Counted from the first letter of the stretch, positions 17,681 through 25,763 are shown. The stretch: 64,000 nucleotides of DNA from Mycobacteriaceae bacterium (GCA_019245755.1 JAFARC010000081.1:27572-91571); one strand, 5' to 3'. The notes: generated by a model from the letters alone, not told the origin. Numbers and translations are program-made.

Positions 17681-17705
17681 GACCCGCCGGGTTTCCCGGC
17701 GGGTC
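17681..17705 (+). terminator. Terminator-like hairpin between block A and accD5
   Basis: A perfect 11-base stem GACCCGCCGGG/CCCGGCGGGTC with a TTT loop lies 58 bases after the CelD-like gene. There is no U-tract, as is common in mycobacteria. It would stop the block A operon before accD5, whose own -10-like box TAGCAT (17732-17737) lies eight bases before its ATG. Confidence 0.6.
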
Positions 17706-17745
17706 CCGACACAGATCGCCGGGCGCCTGGATAGCATCGGAGGCC

Positions 17746-19398
17746 ATGACAAGCGTTTCCGAGCACAAGGCCGAGCACACCGCCGAGCGCCAGGCCGAGC
17801 ACACCATCGACATTCACACCACCGCCGGCAAGCTCGCCGACCTGCGCAGGCGGACCGAGGAGACGCTGCACCCCGTTGGCGAGGCCGCGGTCGAGAAGGT
17901 GCACGCGCGCGGCAAGCTGACAGCCCGCGAGCGCATCTACGCGCTGCTGGACGAGGGCTCCTTCGTCGAGCTCGACGCGCTCGCGCGGCACCGCAGCACC
18001 AACTTCGGGCTCGGCGAGAAACGCCCGCTCGGCGACGGCGTGGTCACCGGCTACGGCACCATCGAGGGTCGCGACGTCTGCATCTTCAGCCAGGACGCCA
18101 CGGTCTTCGGCGGCAGCCTCGGCGAGGTCTACGGCGAAAAGATCGTCAAGGTGCAAGACCTGGCCATCAGAACCGGCCGCCCGCTCATCGGCATCAACGA
18201 CGGCGCCGGCGCACGTATCCAAGAGGGCGTGGTGTCGCTGGGGCTCTACGGCGAGATCTTCCACCGCAACATCCGTGCTTCGGGCGTCATCCCGCAGATT
18301 TCGCTGGTCATGGGCGCCGCCGCCGGCGGTCACGTCTACTCGCCCGCGCTGACCGATTTCGTCGTGATGGTGGATGCGACCAGCCAGATGTTCATCACCG
18401 GTCCCGACGTGATCAAGACCGTCACCGGCGAGGACGTCACAATGGAAGAACTCGGCGGCGCGCACACCCACATGGCGAAGTCCGGCACGGCACACTACGC
18501 CGCCAGCGGTGAGCAGGACGCCTTCGACTTCGTCCGCGACCTGCTGAGCTACCTGCCCAGCAACAACTATGCCGAGCCGCCGCGCTATCCGGCCCCGGTG
18601 CCCGAGGGGGCGATCGAGGACAACCTTACCGACGAGGACCTCGAGCTCGACACGCTGATCCCGGACTCGCCGAACCAGCCCTACGACATGCACGAGGTCA
18701 TCCGCCGGATCCTCGACGAGGACGAGTTCCTGGAGATCCAAGGCGGTTACGCCCAAAACATCGTCGTGGGCTTCGGGCGCATCGAGGGCCGCAGCGTGGG
18801 CATCGTGGCCAACCAGCCTACGCACTTCGCCGGCTGCCTGGACATCAACGCCTCGGAGAAGGCCGCGCGGTTCGTGCGGACCTGCGACTGCTTCAACATC
18901 CCGATCGTCACGCTCGTCGACGTGCCCGGCTTCCTGCCCGGAACCGACCAAGAATACAACGGCATCATCCGGCGCGGCGCCAAGCTGCTCTACGCGTACG
19001 GCGAGGCCACCGTCGCCAAGATCACGGTGATCACCCGCAAGGCCTACGGCGGCGCCTACGACGTGATGGGTTCCAAGCACATGGGCGCCGACGTCAACGT
19101 GGCCTGGCCGACCGCCCAGATCGCGGTCATGGGCGCCTCGGGTGCCGTCGGCTTCGTCTACCGCCAGCAGCTCGGCGAGGCCGCCCGCGGCGGCGAGGAC
19201 GTCGACGCGCTGCGGCTGAAGCTTCAGCAGGACTACGAGGACACCCTCGTCAACCCGTACATCGCCGCCGAGCGCGGATACGTCGACGCGGTGATCCCGC
19301 CGTCGCACACCCGCGGGTACGTCGCGACGGCGCTGCGGCTGCTGGAGCGCAAGATCACCCAGATGCCGCCCAAGAAGCATGGGAACATCCCGCTGTGA
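17746..19398 (+). CDS. accD5: AccD5, acyl-CoA carboxylase beta (carboxyltransferase) subunit
   Basis: A 550-residue carboxyltransferase with N- and C-terminal crotonase-fold halves. Typical sequences are the oxyanion-forming GAGARIQEGVVSL and GAAAGGHVYSPAL in the N-half and GFLPGTDQEYNGIIRRGAKLLYAY and TRKAYGGAYDVM in the C-half. With AccA3 and AccE5 (both nearby) it forms the propionyl-CoA carboxylase that makes methylmalonyl-CoA for methyl-branched lipids. The very N-terminus has an unusual run of His-Lys/Ala-Glu repeats (residues 6-20). ATG 17746 with a leaderless-type -10 (17732-17737). Confidence 0.96.
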   Translation: MTSVSEHKAEHTAERQAEHTIDIHTTAGKLADLRRRTEETLHPVGEAAVEKVHARGKLTARERIYALLDEGSFVELDALARHRSTNFGLGEKRPLGDGVVTGYGTIEGRDVCIFSQDATVFGGSLGEVYGEKIVKVQDLAIRTGRPLIGINDGAGARIQEGVVSLGLYGEIFHRNIRASGVIPQISLVMGAAAGGHVYSPALTDFVVMVDATSQMFITGPDVIKTVTGEDVTMEELGGAHTHMAKSGTAHYAASGEQDAFDFVRDLLSYLPSNNYAEPPRYPAPVPEGAIEDNLTDEDLELDTLIPDSPNQPYDMHEVIRRILDEDEFLEIQGGYAQNIVVGFGRIEGRSVGIVANQPTHFAGCLDINASEKAARFVRTCDCFNIPIVTLVDVPGFLPGTDQEYNGIIRRGAKLLYAYGEATVAKITVITRKAYGGAYDVMGSKHMGADVNVAWPTAQIAVMGASGAVGFVYRQQLGEAARGGEDVDALRLKLQQDYEDTLVNPYIAAERGYVDAVIPPSHTRGYVATALRLLERKITQMPPKKHGNIPL

Positions 19399-19426
19399 GC
19401 GCGGCGAGCGGAGCCGGGGTGACGAG

Positions 19427-19660
19427 ATGAGCGACGAGACCACCCACGACCACGAACCGCACATCCGCATCGAGCGCGGCAAGCCGACCGAGGAGGAACT
19501 GGCGGCGCTGGTGGCCGTGCTGGGCAGCGCCGGTGGCGGCGCACCCGCACCGCGCGCCGAAGAACGCAACCTGTGGGGTCACCCGGTGGACAAGCTGCGG
19601 TACGCGGTCTTCAGCTGGCAGCGGGTCACGCTGCTGGAACGGACCCACATGCGGCGATGA
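19427..19660 (+). CDS. accE5: AccE5, acyl-CoA carboxylase epsilon subunit
   Basis: A 77-residue protein. After a His/Glu-rich tail come RIERGKPTEEELAALVAVL and the C-terminal WGHPVDKLRY segment that define actinobacterial AccE. The subunit bridges the alpha and beta subunits and stimulates AccD5. ATG 19427 lies 28 bases after accD5. Its stop overlaps the start of maf as ATGA (19657-19660), so the two are coupled. Confidence 0.9.
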   Translation: MSDETTHDHEPHIRIERGKPTEEELAALVAVLGSAGGGAPAPRAEERNLWGHPVDKLRYAVFSWQRVTLLERTHMRR

Positions 19661-20298
19661 CCCGGGTGGTCCTCGGGTCGGCCTCCCCCGCCCGGCGCAA
19701 GGTGCTGCGCCAGGCCGGCATCGACCCATTGGTCGTCGTCTCGGGTGTCGACGAGGACGCGATCATGGCTGCGCTCGGCGTGGGTGCCTCGCCCGCCGAC
19801 GTGACATCTGCGCTCGCGGGGGCCAAGGCGCGCCAGGTCGCCGGCAACCTCGATGCGGTCCTGGCCGCGGACTGCGTGGTGATCGGCTGCGATTCGATGC
19901 TGTATGTCGACGGCGAGCTGCGCGGAAAGCCGGAGTCACCGGTGGCGGCCCTGCAGCAGTGGCTTTCGATGGCCGGGCGGGCCGGCGAACTGCACACCGG
20001 GCACTGTGTGATTGCGCTGCGCGGCAACTCGGTCGCCTATCACGGCGTGGAAACGGCGGTCACCACAGTGCGTTTCGGTGTTCCCGACGAGGACGACCTG
20101 CGCGCCTACATCGAGAGCGGCGAGCCGCTGACGGTGGCCGGCGCGTTCACGATCGACGGGCTGGGCGGGTGGTTCATCGACGGGGTCGACGGCGATCCGT
20201 CCAGCGTGATCGGGATCAGCCTGCCGCTGATCCGACGGCTGCTCGCGGCAGCGGGACTGCCGATGCGGCAACTGTGGGCGGACAATCGCCGAAACTGA
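19657..20298 (+). CDS. maf: Maf-family nucleoside triphosphate pyrophosphatase
   Basis: A 213-residue protein beginning MTRVVLGSASPARRKVL, the Maf signature, with downstream CDSMLYVDGELRGKP and the ETAVTTVRF segment. Maf proteins hydrolyse non-canonical or modified nucleotides and are linked to septum arrest. The start is coupled to accE5. In the expected place for Rv3282. The gap to sseA holds a TAGGCT -10 box for the next gene. Confidence 0.92.
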   Translation: MTRVVLGSASPARRKVLRQAGIDPLVVVSGVDEDAIMAALGVGASPADVTSALAGAKARQVAGNLDAVLAADCVVIGCDSMLYVDGELRGKPESPVAALQQWLSMAGRAGELHTGHCVIALRGNSVAYHGVETAVTTVRFGVPDEDDLRAYIESGEPLTVAGAFTIDGLGGWFIDGVDGDPSSVIGISLPLIRRLLAAAGLPMRQLWADNRRN

Positions 20299-20385
20299 AC
20301 AATGTGAGGTCGTCGTCGCGTCGTCGCAGCCAGCTCAGTGTCGCGCGGCTATTGCGGTACCCGGCGGCTGAGTAGGCTCTTAGGC

Positions 20386-21273
20386 GTGCCGCTACCAGCC
20401 GATCCCGATCCCGCCCTGAAGTCCTACGCCCACCCGGAGCGCCTCGTCACCGCCGACTGGCTGTCGACCAACATCGGCAAGCCGGGGCTGGTGATCGTCG
20501 AGTCCGACGAGGACGTGCTGCTCTACGACGTCGGCCACATCGCGGGCGCGGTCAAGATCGACTGGCACACCGATCTCAACGACCCGCGTGTCCGCGACTA
20601 CATCAACGGCGAGCAGTTCGCGGCACTGATGGACCGCAAGGGCATCGCGCGCGACGACACCGTGGTGATCTACGGCGACAAGAGCAACTGGTGGGCCGCC
20701 TACGCGCTATGGGTGTTCACCCTGTTCGGCCACCCCGACGTCCGGCTGCTCGACGGCGGCCGCGACCTGTGGATCTCCTCGGGCCGCGACACCACGCTCG
20801 ACGTCCCCGACAAGCCGACCAGCGGGTACCCCGTCGTGGAGCGCAACGACGCCCCGATCCGGGCCTTCAAGGACGACGTGCTGGAAATGCTCGGCAAAGA
20901 GCCGCTGATCGACGTGCGGTCCCCACAGGAGTACACCGGCGAGCGCACCCACATGCCCGACTACCCCGAGGAGGGCGCGCTGCGCGGCGGCCACATTCCC
21001 ACCGCGGCACACATCCCGTGGGGCAGGGCCGCCGACGAGAGCGGTCGGTTCCGCAGCCGCGAAGAGCTCGACCAGCTCTACGGCTTCCTGTCCCCCGGCG
21101 ACAAGACGATCGTGTACTGCCGCATCGGGGAGCGCTCCAGCCACACCTGGTTCGTGCTGACCCACCTGCTGGGCCAACCGGGTGTGCGCAACTACGACGG
21201 CTCGTGGACCGAATGGGGCAACACGGTGCGGGTGCCGATCGCGGTCGGGGACCAACCGGGTTCGCCGCCGTGA
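20386..21273 (+). CDS. sseA: SseA, thiosulfate/3-mercaptopyruvate sulfurtransferase
   Basis: A 295-residue double-rhodanese protein. The first, inactive domain covers about 20-135 (VESDEDVLLYDVGHI); the second carries the active-site loop VYCRIGERSSHT with its persulfide Cys, and the linker signature RSPQEYTGERTHMPDYPEEGALRGGHI. The GTG at 20386 is chosen by homology and because TAGGCT (20373-20378) lies seven bases upstream, giving a leaderless start. The stop overlaps the SufE-like gene as GTGA, which suggests that the two proteins act together in sulfur transfer. Confidence 0.94.
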   Translation: MPLPADPDPALKSYAHPERLVTADWLSTNIGKPGLVIVESDEDVLLYDVGHIAGAVKIDWHTDLNDPRVRDYINGEQFAALMDRKGIARDDTVVIYGDKSNWWAAYALWVFTLFGHPDVRLLDGGRDLWISSGRDTTLDVPDKPTSGYPVVERNDAPIRAFKDDVLEMLGKEPLIDVRSPQEYTGERTHMPDYPEEGALRGGHIPTAAHIPWGRAADESGRFRSREELDQLYGFLSPGDKTIVYCRIGERSSHTWFVLTHLLGQPGVRNYDGSWTEWGNTVRVPIAVGDQPGSPP

Positions 21274-21698
21274 CGGTGGCTGAGGGACTGCCGGCTCCGC
21301 TGGCCGAGGTGGTCTCCGACTTCCAGGACGTGGCCGGCCAGGACAAGCTGAAGCTGCTGCTGGAGTTCGCCGACGACCTGCCCCCGCTGCCCGCCGACCT
21401 GGAAGAGGCCGCGATGGAGCCGGTGCCGGAGTGCCAGTCTCCACTGTTTCTGCACGTCGACGCCGGTGACCCGGGACAGGTGCGGCTGTATTTCAGCGCT
21501 CCGGCCGAGGCGCCGACCACCCGCGGCTTCGCGTCGATCCTCGCCGCGGGCCTGGACCGCCAGCCGGCCGCCGAGATCCTGGCGGTGCCCGACGACTTCT
21601 ACTCCCACCTCGGGCTGGCCGCGTTGATCAGCCCGCTGCGGTTGCGCGGCATGGCCGCGATGTTGGCCCGCATCAAACGGAGGCTGCGGAGCGCATAA
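21270..21698 (+). CDS. SufE-like sulfur acceptor protein (Rv3284-like)
   Basis: A 142-residue protein of the SufE family. The pattern QDKLKLLLEFADDLPPLP and the sulfur-accepting Cys in PECQSPLFL match SufE, as does the later RGFASILAAGLD. SufE proteins take persulfide sulfur from a donor enzyme and deliver it for Fe-S or other synthesis. The GTG start overlaps the sseA stop (GTGA), so SseA is a plausible sulfur donor; that is inference. It ends 62 bases before accA3. Confidence 0.9.
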   Translation: MTVAEGLPAPLAEVVSDFQDVAGQDKLKLLLEFADDLPPLPADLEEAAMEPVPECQSPLFLHVDAGDPGQVRLYFSAPAEAPTTRGFASILAAGLDRQPAAEILAVPDDFYSHLGLAALISPLRLRGMAAMLARIKRRLRSA

Positions 21699-21716
21699 AC
21701 TGCGTGACCGGATACA

Positions 21717-21736
21717 TTCTTAGAAACGTTCTTAGA
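21717..21736 (+). repeat. Direct repeat TTCTTAGA upstream of accA3
   Basis: TTCTTAGA occurs at 21717-21724 and 21729-21736, a 12-base period, within the 62-base gap before accA3. The AT-rich pair stands out against the GC-rich surroundings and may be part of a promoter or a regulator site. Confidence 0.4.
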
Positions 21737-21760
21737 GAAGAAGCCGATCAGGGAGGCGCA

Positions 21761-23569
21761 GTGCCCAGTCACGCCAGCTCACGGATCTCCAAGGTCCTCG
21801 TCGCCAACCGCGGGGAAATCGCGGTCCGGGTGATCAGGGCGGCCAGGGACGCGGGGCTTGGCAGCGTGGCCGTGTACGCCGAGCCGGACGCCGACGCGCC
21901 GCACGTGCGGCTCGCCGACGAGGCGTTCGCCCTCGGCGGACAAACCTCCGCGGAGTCCTACCTGGATTTCGGCAAGCTGCTGGACGCCGCGCAGAAGTCC
22001 GGCGCCAATGCGGTCCATCCCGGCTACGGCTTCCTCTCCGAGAACGCCGATTTCGCCCAGGCCGTCATCGAGGCGGGCCTGATCTGGATCGGCCCCAGCC
22101 CGCAGTCGATCCGCGACCTCGGCGACAAGGTCACGGCCCGCCACATCGCGGCGCGCGCCCAGGCGCCGCTGGTGCCCGGCACACCCGATCCGGTCAAGAA
22201 CGCCGACGAGGTGACCGCCTTCGCGCAGGAGTACGGCTTGCCGATCGCGATCAAGGCCGCGTTCGGCGGCGGCGGCCGCGGCATGAAGGTCGCTCGCACG
22301 TTCGAGGAGATCCCCGAGCTGTTCGACTCCGCGACGCGGGAAGCCACCGCCGCGTTCGGCCGCGGGGAATGCTTCGTCGAGCGGTATCTGGACAAGCCGC
22401 GCCACGTGGAGGCGCAGGTGATCGCCGACCAGCACGGCAACGTCGTCGTCGCGGGCACCCGGGACTGCTCCCTGCAGCGCCGCTACCAGAAGCTGGTCGA
22501 GGAAGCGCCCGCGCCCTTCCTGACCGACGCACAGCGCAAAGAGATCCACGAATCGGCCAAGCGGATCTGCAAAGAGGCCCACTACTACGGCGCCGGCACC
22601 GTCGAGTACCTCGTCGCACAGGACGGGCTCATCTCGTTCCTGGAGGTCAACACCCGGCTGCAGGTCGAGCACCCGGTCACCGAGGAGACCGCGGGCATCG
22701 ATCTGGTGCTGCAGCAATTCAAGATCGCCAACGGCGAGAAGCTGGACATCACCGAGGACCCCACACCGCGCGGCCATGCGATCGAGTTCCGGATCAACGG
22801 CGAGGACGCCGGCCGCAATTTCCTGCCCGCGCCCGGCCCGGTCACCACATTCCACCCGCCCAGCGGCCCCGGCGTGCGGCTGGATTCGGGCGTCGAGACC
22901 GGCTCGGTGATCGGCGGCCAGTTCGACTCGATGCTGGCAAAGCTGATCGTGCACGGTGCGACGCGCGAGGAGGCGCTGGCCCGCTCGCGGCGCGCGCTCG
23001 ACGAGTTTCAGGTCGAGGGACTGGCAACGGTGATCCCGTTCCACCGGGCGATCGTGTCGGACCCGGCCTTCATCGGCGACGGTGAGAGCTTCACGGTGCA
23101 CACCCGCTGGATCGAGACCGAGTGGAACAACACCGTCGAGCCGTTCACCGGCGGGGAGCCGGTCGAACAAGACGAGACCACCCCGCGGCAGCGGGTGGTC
23201 ATCGAGGTCGGCGGCCGGCGGCTGGAGGTTTCGCTACCCGGCGACCTGGCGCTGGGCAACGGCTCGGGCTATGCGGGGCCGGCCGGCAATCCCGGAGTGA
23301 TTCGCAAGAAGCCCAAGCCGCGCAAACGCGGCGGCGGCACCGCGTCGGCCGCCTCGGGCGACGCGGTCACCGCGCCGATGCAGGGCACCGTGGTGAAGGT
23401 GGCCGTCGAGGAGGGCCAGGAGGTCAGCGCCGGTGATCTGGTCGTCGTGTTGGAGGCGATGAAGATGGAAAACCCCGTGACCGCCCACAAGGACGGGACC
23501 ATCACCGGGCTGGCCGTCGAGGCCGGCGCCGCGATCACCCAGGGCACGGTGCTCGCCGAGATCAGATAG
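21761..23569 (+). CDS. accA3: AccA3, acyl-CoA carboxylase alpha subunit (biotin carboxylase + BCCP)
   Basis: A 602-residue protein. The biotin carboxylase part (about 8-455) begins SKVLVANRGEIAVRVIRAARD and has the ATP-binding GGGGRGMKVAR loop and the EVNTRLQVEHPVTEE metal/bicarbonate site. A Lys/Arg-rich linker leads to the C-terminal biotin carrier domain with EAMKMENP, whose lysine is biotinylated by BirA. It is the shared alpha subunit of mycobacterial acyl-CoA carboxylases that supply malonyl- and methylmalonyl-CoA. The GTG at 21761 has GGGAGG just upstream and fits the known N-terminus. Confidence 0.96.
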   Translation: MPSHASSRISKVLVANRGEIAVRVIRAARDAGLGSVAVYAEPDADAPHVRLADEAFALGGQTSAESYLDFGKLLDAAQKSGANAVHPGYGFLSENADFAQAVIEAGLIWIGPSPQSIRDLGDKVTARHIAARAQAPLVPGTPDPVKNADEVTAFAQEYGLPIAIKAAFGGGGRGMKVARTFEEIPELFDSATREATAAFGRGECFVERYLDKPRHVEAQVIADQHGNVVVAGTRDCSLQRRYQKLVEEAPAPFLTDAQRKEIHESAKRICKEAHYYGAGTVEYLVAQDGLISFLEVNTRLQVEHPVTEETAGIDLVLQQFKIANGEKLDITEDPTPRGHAIEFRINGEDAGRNFLPAPGPVTTFHPPSGPGVRLDSGVETGSVIGGQFDSMLAKLIVHGATREEALARSRRALDEFQVEGLATVIPFHRAIVSDPAFIGDGESFTVHTRWIETEWNNTVEPFTGGEPVEQDETTPRQRVVIEVGGRRLEVSLPGDLALGNGSGYAGPAGNPGVIRKKPKPRKRGGGTASAASGDAVTAPMQGTVVKVAVEEGQEVSAGDLVVVLEAMKMENPVTAHKDGTITGLAVEAGAAITQGTVLAEIR

Positions 23570-23660
23570 GCGGGCGGCTAAACGGCGGCCTCACAACCGG
23601 TTTCGCTACCGCACGTTGCGTTAAAGGGTGAAGTACCACCTGAGGGCAACAGAAAAAAAT

Positions 23661-23673
23661 TGACAGGCTGTCA
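23661..23673. promoter_or_regulatory. Palindrome TGACAG-G-CTGTCA upstream of the STAS gene
   Basis: A perfect 6-base inverted repeat about 170 bases before the STAS gene, after an A-tract and overlapping TTGACA, a consensus -35 hexamer. A further TGTCAG half site occurs at 23685-23690. It could be a repressor operator on a SigA-type promoter, but no good -10 was found at 17 bases. Confidence 0.35.
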
Positions 23674-23741
23674 TCATTCTTGGTTGTCAGCGCACCGGCC
23701 CGGGAGTAGGGTCTCAGATGGGTTGAGTTCACAGCCTGAAA

Positions 23742-23805
23742 GAGAGCGCCGCTGGCGCGCAGGACAAGAACTCCCTGCTCGTGGGGTTTTCCCGGGGCCG
23801 CTCTC
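23742..23805 (+). promoter_or_regulatory. Possible structured 5' leader of the STAS gene
   Basis: GAGAGCG (23742-23748) can pair with CGCTCTC (23799-23805). Inside lie GCAGG/CCTGC (23759-23763 with 23774-23778) and GGG/CCC around a TTTT loop (23784-23793). A competing hairpin GCGCC-GCT-GGCGC (23746-23758) would break the outer stem. This could be a regulated leader; no known riboswitch was recognised and GC-rich DNA folds readily by chance. Confidence 0.25.
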
Positions 23806-23843
23806 CGTCAGTAATACGACACATTCAACTGATGGAGTCGTCA

Positions 23844-24287
23844 ATGACTGTTGTTCACAACGCAAACAGTTCAGGCAATCTCGACCACGTCTCGGCGTCC
23901 TGTGACGGTGCGCTGCTGAGCAGTCGCGCCCAGGGAGCTGCCACCGTCATCGCGGCCACCGGGGAGATCGACGCATCCAACATCGCTTCGCTCGCCGACT
24001 ACACGCAGCGCTGCCTCGGTGGTGACCGGCCGGTGGTCCTCGACTTGACCAGGCTGGATTTCCTCGGCGCTCAAGGCATTCCGGCTCTGTTCGACATCGA
24101 TGCTCGGTGCGGTGACGCCGGGGTGGAATGGGCCGTGGTGCCGAGCCATCCGGTGAGCCGGCTGCTGCGCATCTGCGACAAGGACCGACGGCTGCCCACC
24201 GCTGGGTCGGTCGACGAGGCGCTGCAACGGTTTTGCGGCGCAAGCCAGACGCAACGGCTACTGAAGCTCGTCCCGGAGACGGGCTAG
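23844..24287 (+). CDS. STAS-domain protein (anti-sigma factor antagonist-like)
   Basis: A 147-residue protein. A 30-residue tail precedes a STAS domain: VIAATGEIDASN, then VVLDLTRLDFLGAQGIPALF. In SpoIIAA/RsbV-type antagonists the site is DS-S-G-L with a phosphorylatable Ser; here it reads FLGAQGI (residues 73-79), with Ala76-Gln77 at that place, so switching by serine phosphorylation seems unlikely. It is next to, and convergent with, sigF (30-base overlap), so it may bind RsbW and free SigF; that is inference. ATG 23844 has a GGAG ribosome site; ATG 23832 is the alternative. Confidence 0.8.
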   Translation: MTVVHNANSSGNLDHVSASCDGALLSSRAQGAATVIAATGEIDASNIASLADYTQRCLGGDRPVVLDLTRLDFLGAQGIPALFDIDARCGDAGVEWAVVPSHPVSRLLRICDKDRRLPTAGSVDEALQRFCGASQTQRLLKLVPETG

Positions 24288-25034
24288 CGTCCGCGCCAGC
24301 AGGCGCGACACGTGCATCTGAGAGATACCGACCCGTTCGGCGATCTGGCTCTGGGTAAGGGATTCGAAGAAGCGCAGCACGACCACGGTGCGCTCGCGTT
24401 CCGGCAGCGCGTCCAGTAACGGGCGCAGGGCCTCGTGGTTCTCGATCCGGTCGAGGTTCGCGTCGTGGTTGCCGAGCGTCTCGGTCAGCGGCGGCGTCTG
24501 GTCATCGCCGCCGCCGCCGCTGTCCATCGACAGGGTGTTGTAGCCGCTGCCGGCAATCAACGCCTCGACGACCTCCTCGCGGTCGAGCTCCAACTCGGCC
24601 GCCAGTTCCGACGCGGTGGGCGCGCGACCCAGCCGCTGCGACATCTCGGCGGTCGCGCTGCCGAGCTGCAGGTGTAGTTCCTTGAGCCGGCGCGGCACCT
24701 TGACCGCCCAGCTGTTGTCGCGGAAATGGCGGCGGACCTCGCCCATGATCGTGGGCACGGCAAACGACACGAAATCGCTGCCGCACTCGACGTCGAATCG
24801 GTTCACCGCGTTGACAAGCCCCAGCCGGGCGACCTGTGCGATGTCCTCGCGCGGTTCGCCGCGACCCTCGAATCGGTGCGCGATGTGCTCCGCCAGTGGC
24901 ATGCAGCGGCGAACGATCCGATCCCGAGCACGTCCCCGCTGGACCGATTCGGCCGGATATTGGTTCATTTCCCGGAACATCTCCGGTACGTCGGCGTATT
25001 CAGAACGTGTTCGCGGTGACGAACTGTCTTTCAC
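24258..25034 (-). CDS. sigF: SigF, alternative sigma factor of the SigB/SigF family
   Basis: A 258-residue group 3 sigma factor. Region 2 spans about 35-105 (EDIAQVARLGLVNAVNRFD and FVSFAVPTIMGEVRRHFRD), region 3 about 115-170, and region 4 ends in the helix-turn-helix SQIAERVGISQMHVSRLLARTL. SigF directs stress, stationary-phase and envelope genes in mycobacteria and recognises GTTT-N15-17-GGGTA. The GTG start overlaps the rsbW stop as GTGA, coupling sigma and anti-sigma synthesis. Many candidate SigF promoters lie in the next 18 kb. Confidence 0.96.
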   Translation of the reverse strand: MKDSSSPRTRSEYADVPEMFREMNQYPAESVQRGRARDRIVRRCMPLAEHIAHRFEGRGEPREDIAQVARLGLVNAVNRFDVECGSDFVSFAVPTIMGEVRRHFRDNSWAVKVPRRLKELHLQLGSATAEMSQRLGRAPTASELAAELELDREEVVEALIAGSGYNTLSMDSGGGGDDQTPPLTETLGNHDANLDRIENHEALRPLLDALPERERTVVVLRFFESLTQSQIAERVGISQMHVSRLLARTLARLRDELQ

Positions 25035-25468
25035 CTGTCGGGTTCCAGCCTTCGCGCAATCATCGTGATGCCGAACACACCGCCGGGCCCACCCGAGGGC
25101 GCGCCGTCGCGGAACGTCTGCACGTCGTCGGTCAGTGAGCTGATCACATGCCAGCTGAACGTGCCGGGCCGCAGGATATCGTCCTCGGTACAGGTGGTCG
25201 ACACGCTGATCCGGAGGTCGTAGTGGCGCGGCTGAACGTTGACCACCAGGGTGGAATCGGGAGCCGCCGACCGGATCAGCCGGGTACAGGCCTCATCGAG
25301 GGCCAGCCGCAGGTCCGCGACGGCGTCGAGATCGAGATCCTCCAGGGTGCCGAGGGCGCTGACCAGCGTCCGGATGACGGCCAGGCTCTCCAGGCGCGCG
25401 GGCACCCGAAACTCGACCGGCTGGCCCTGCGAGCGCGGTTCGAGGTGATCGGTGTGAGCCTCGGACAT
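25031..25468 (-). CDS. rsbW: RsbW (UsfX), anti-SigF factor
   Basis: A 145-residue GHKL-ATPase-type anti-sigma factor. The N-box region reads LRLALDEACTRLIRSA (Arg instead of the usual Asn, as I recall for M. tuberculosis UsfX) and the C-terminal GGVFGITMIARRL is the Gly-rich lid. It binds SigF and blocks core RNA polymerase. ATG 25466-25468 is selected by an excellent GGGAGG ribosome site, and the length then equals that of UsfX; upstream ATGs lack such sites. I found no clear SigF-type promoter on this strand upstream. Confidence 0.93.
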   Translation of the reverse strand: MSEAHTDHLEPRSQGQPVEFRVPARLESLAVIRTLVSALGTLEDLDLDAVADLRLALDEACTRLIRSAAPDSTLVVNVQPRHYDLRISVSTTCTEDDILRPGTFSWHVISSLTDDVQTFRDGAPSGGPGGVFGITMIARRLEPDR

Positions 25469-25520
25469 CTGGCCTCCCGACGTCATCTGCACGAGATTAC
25501 TCTCCGGCCCGCCTGTCATC

Positions 25521-25545
25521 GTTTGGTCCCGTCCGATCCGGGTAC
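25521..25545 (+). promoter_or_regulatory. SigF-type promoter for the small membrane ORF
   Basis: GTTT (25521-25524), 15 bases, GGGTAC (25540-25545). Nine bases separate the -10 element from the GTG at 25555, so the transcript should start at or within a few bases of the start codon. It points away from rsbW-sigF. Confidence 0.65.
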
Positions 25546-25554
25546 CCCCGGAGG

Positions 25555-25707
25555 GTGCCCGAAGGGACGACCACACAGCGGGCGACGGCGGTGCAGGCCC
25601 TGCGCAGCATCGCCGTGGTCGCGGGCGTAGTGGCAGTGGTGCTTGCGCTGCTGGCCGTGGCCGTGTACGCGGTGGTTTTCCGCGACGTGATGCCGTACAT
25701 GCACTGA
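25555..25707 (+). CDS. 50-residue single-pass membrane protein, leaderless
   Basis: A short ORF divergent from rsbW. The peptide has a polar N-terminus, one strongly hydrophobic helix (about residues 18-41, Val/Ala/Leu) and a short tail ending PYMH. The GTG start sits nine bases after a SigF-type -10 element, the same spacing as at other genes in this block, which is the main reason to believe that it is real. There is no usable Shine-Dalgarno spacing, in keeping with leaderless translation. Function unknown; a small stress-induced membrane peptide is plausible. Confidence 0.55.
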   Translation: MPEGTTTQRATAVQALRSIAVVAGVVAVVLALLAVAVYAVVFRDVMPYMH

Positions 25708-25763
25708 GCCGGTGTTCATCGCCTCGCGGATACCCATGTCCAGCCGACCGTTAAACGGCTGAT

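Noticed and set aside
17647..19569. 640-codon minus-strand ORF over accD5 (and similar long antisense ORFs over accA3, pmmB and the GT genes)
   Set aside because: These mirror codon bias of the real genes and have low-complexity Arg/Gly/Val-rich translations with no domain.
25469..25600. SigF promoter for rsbW-sigF on the minus strand
   Set aside because: A GGGTAC occurs by symmetry of GGGTACCC, but no GTTT lies 15-17 bases upstream on that strand. The plus-strand reading fits the consensus, so only that was kept.
25743..25761. AGCCG/CGGCT hairpin before the topoisomerase gene as a terminator
   Set aside because: The stem is only five bases with a nine-base loop, and it lies right at the -35 region of the next promoter candidate.
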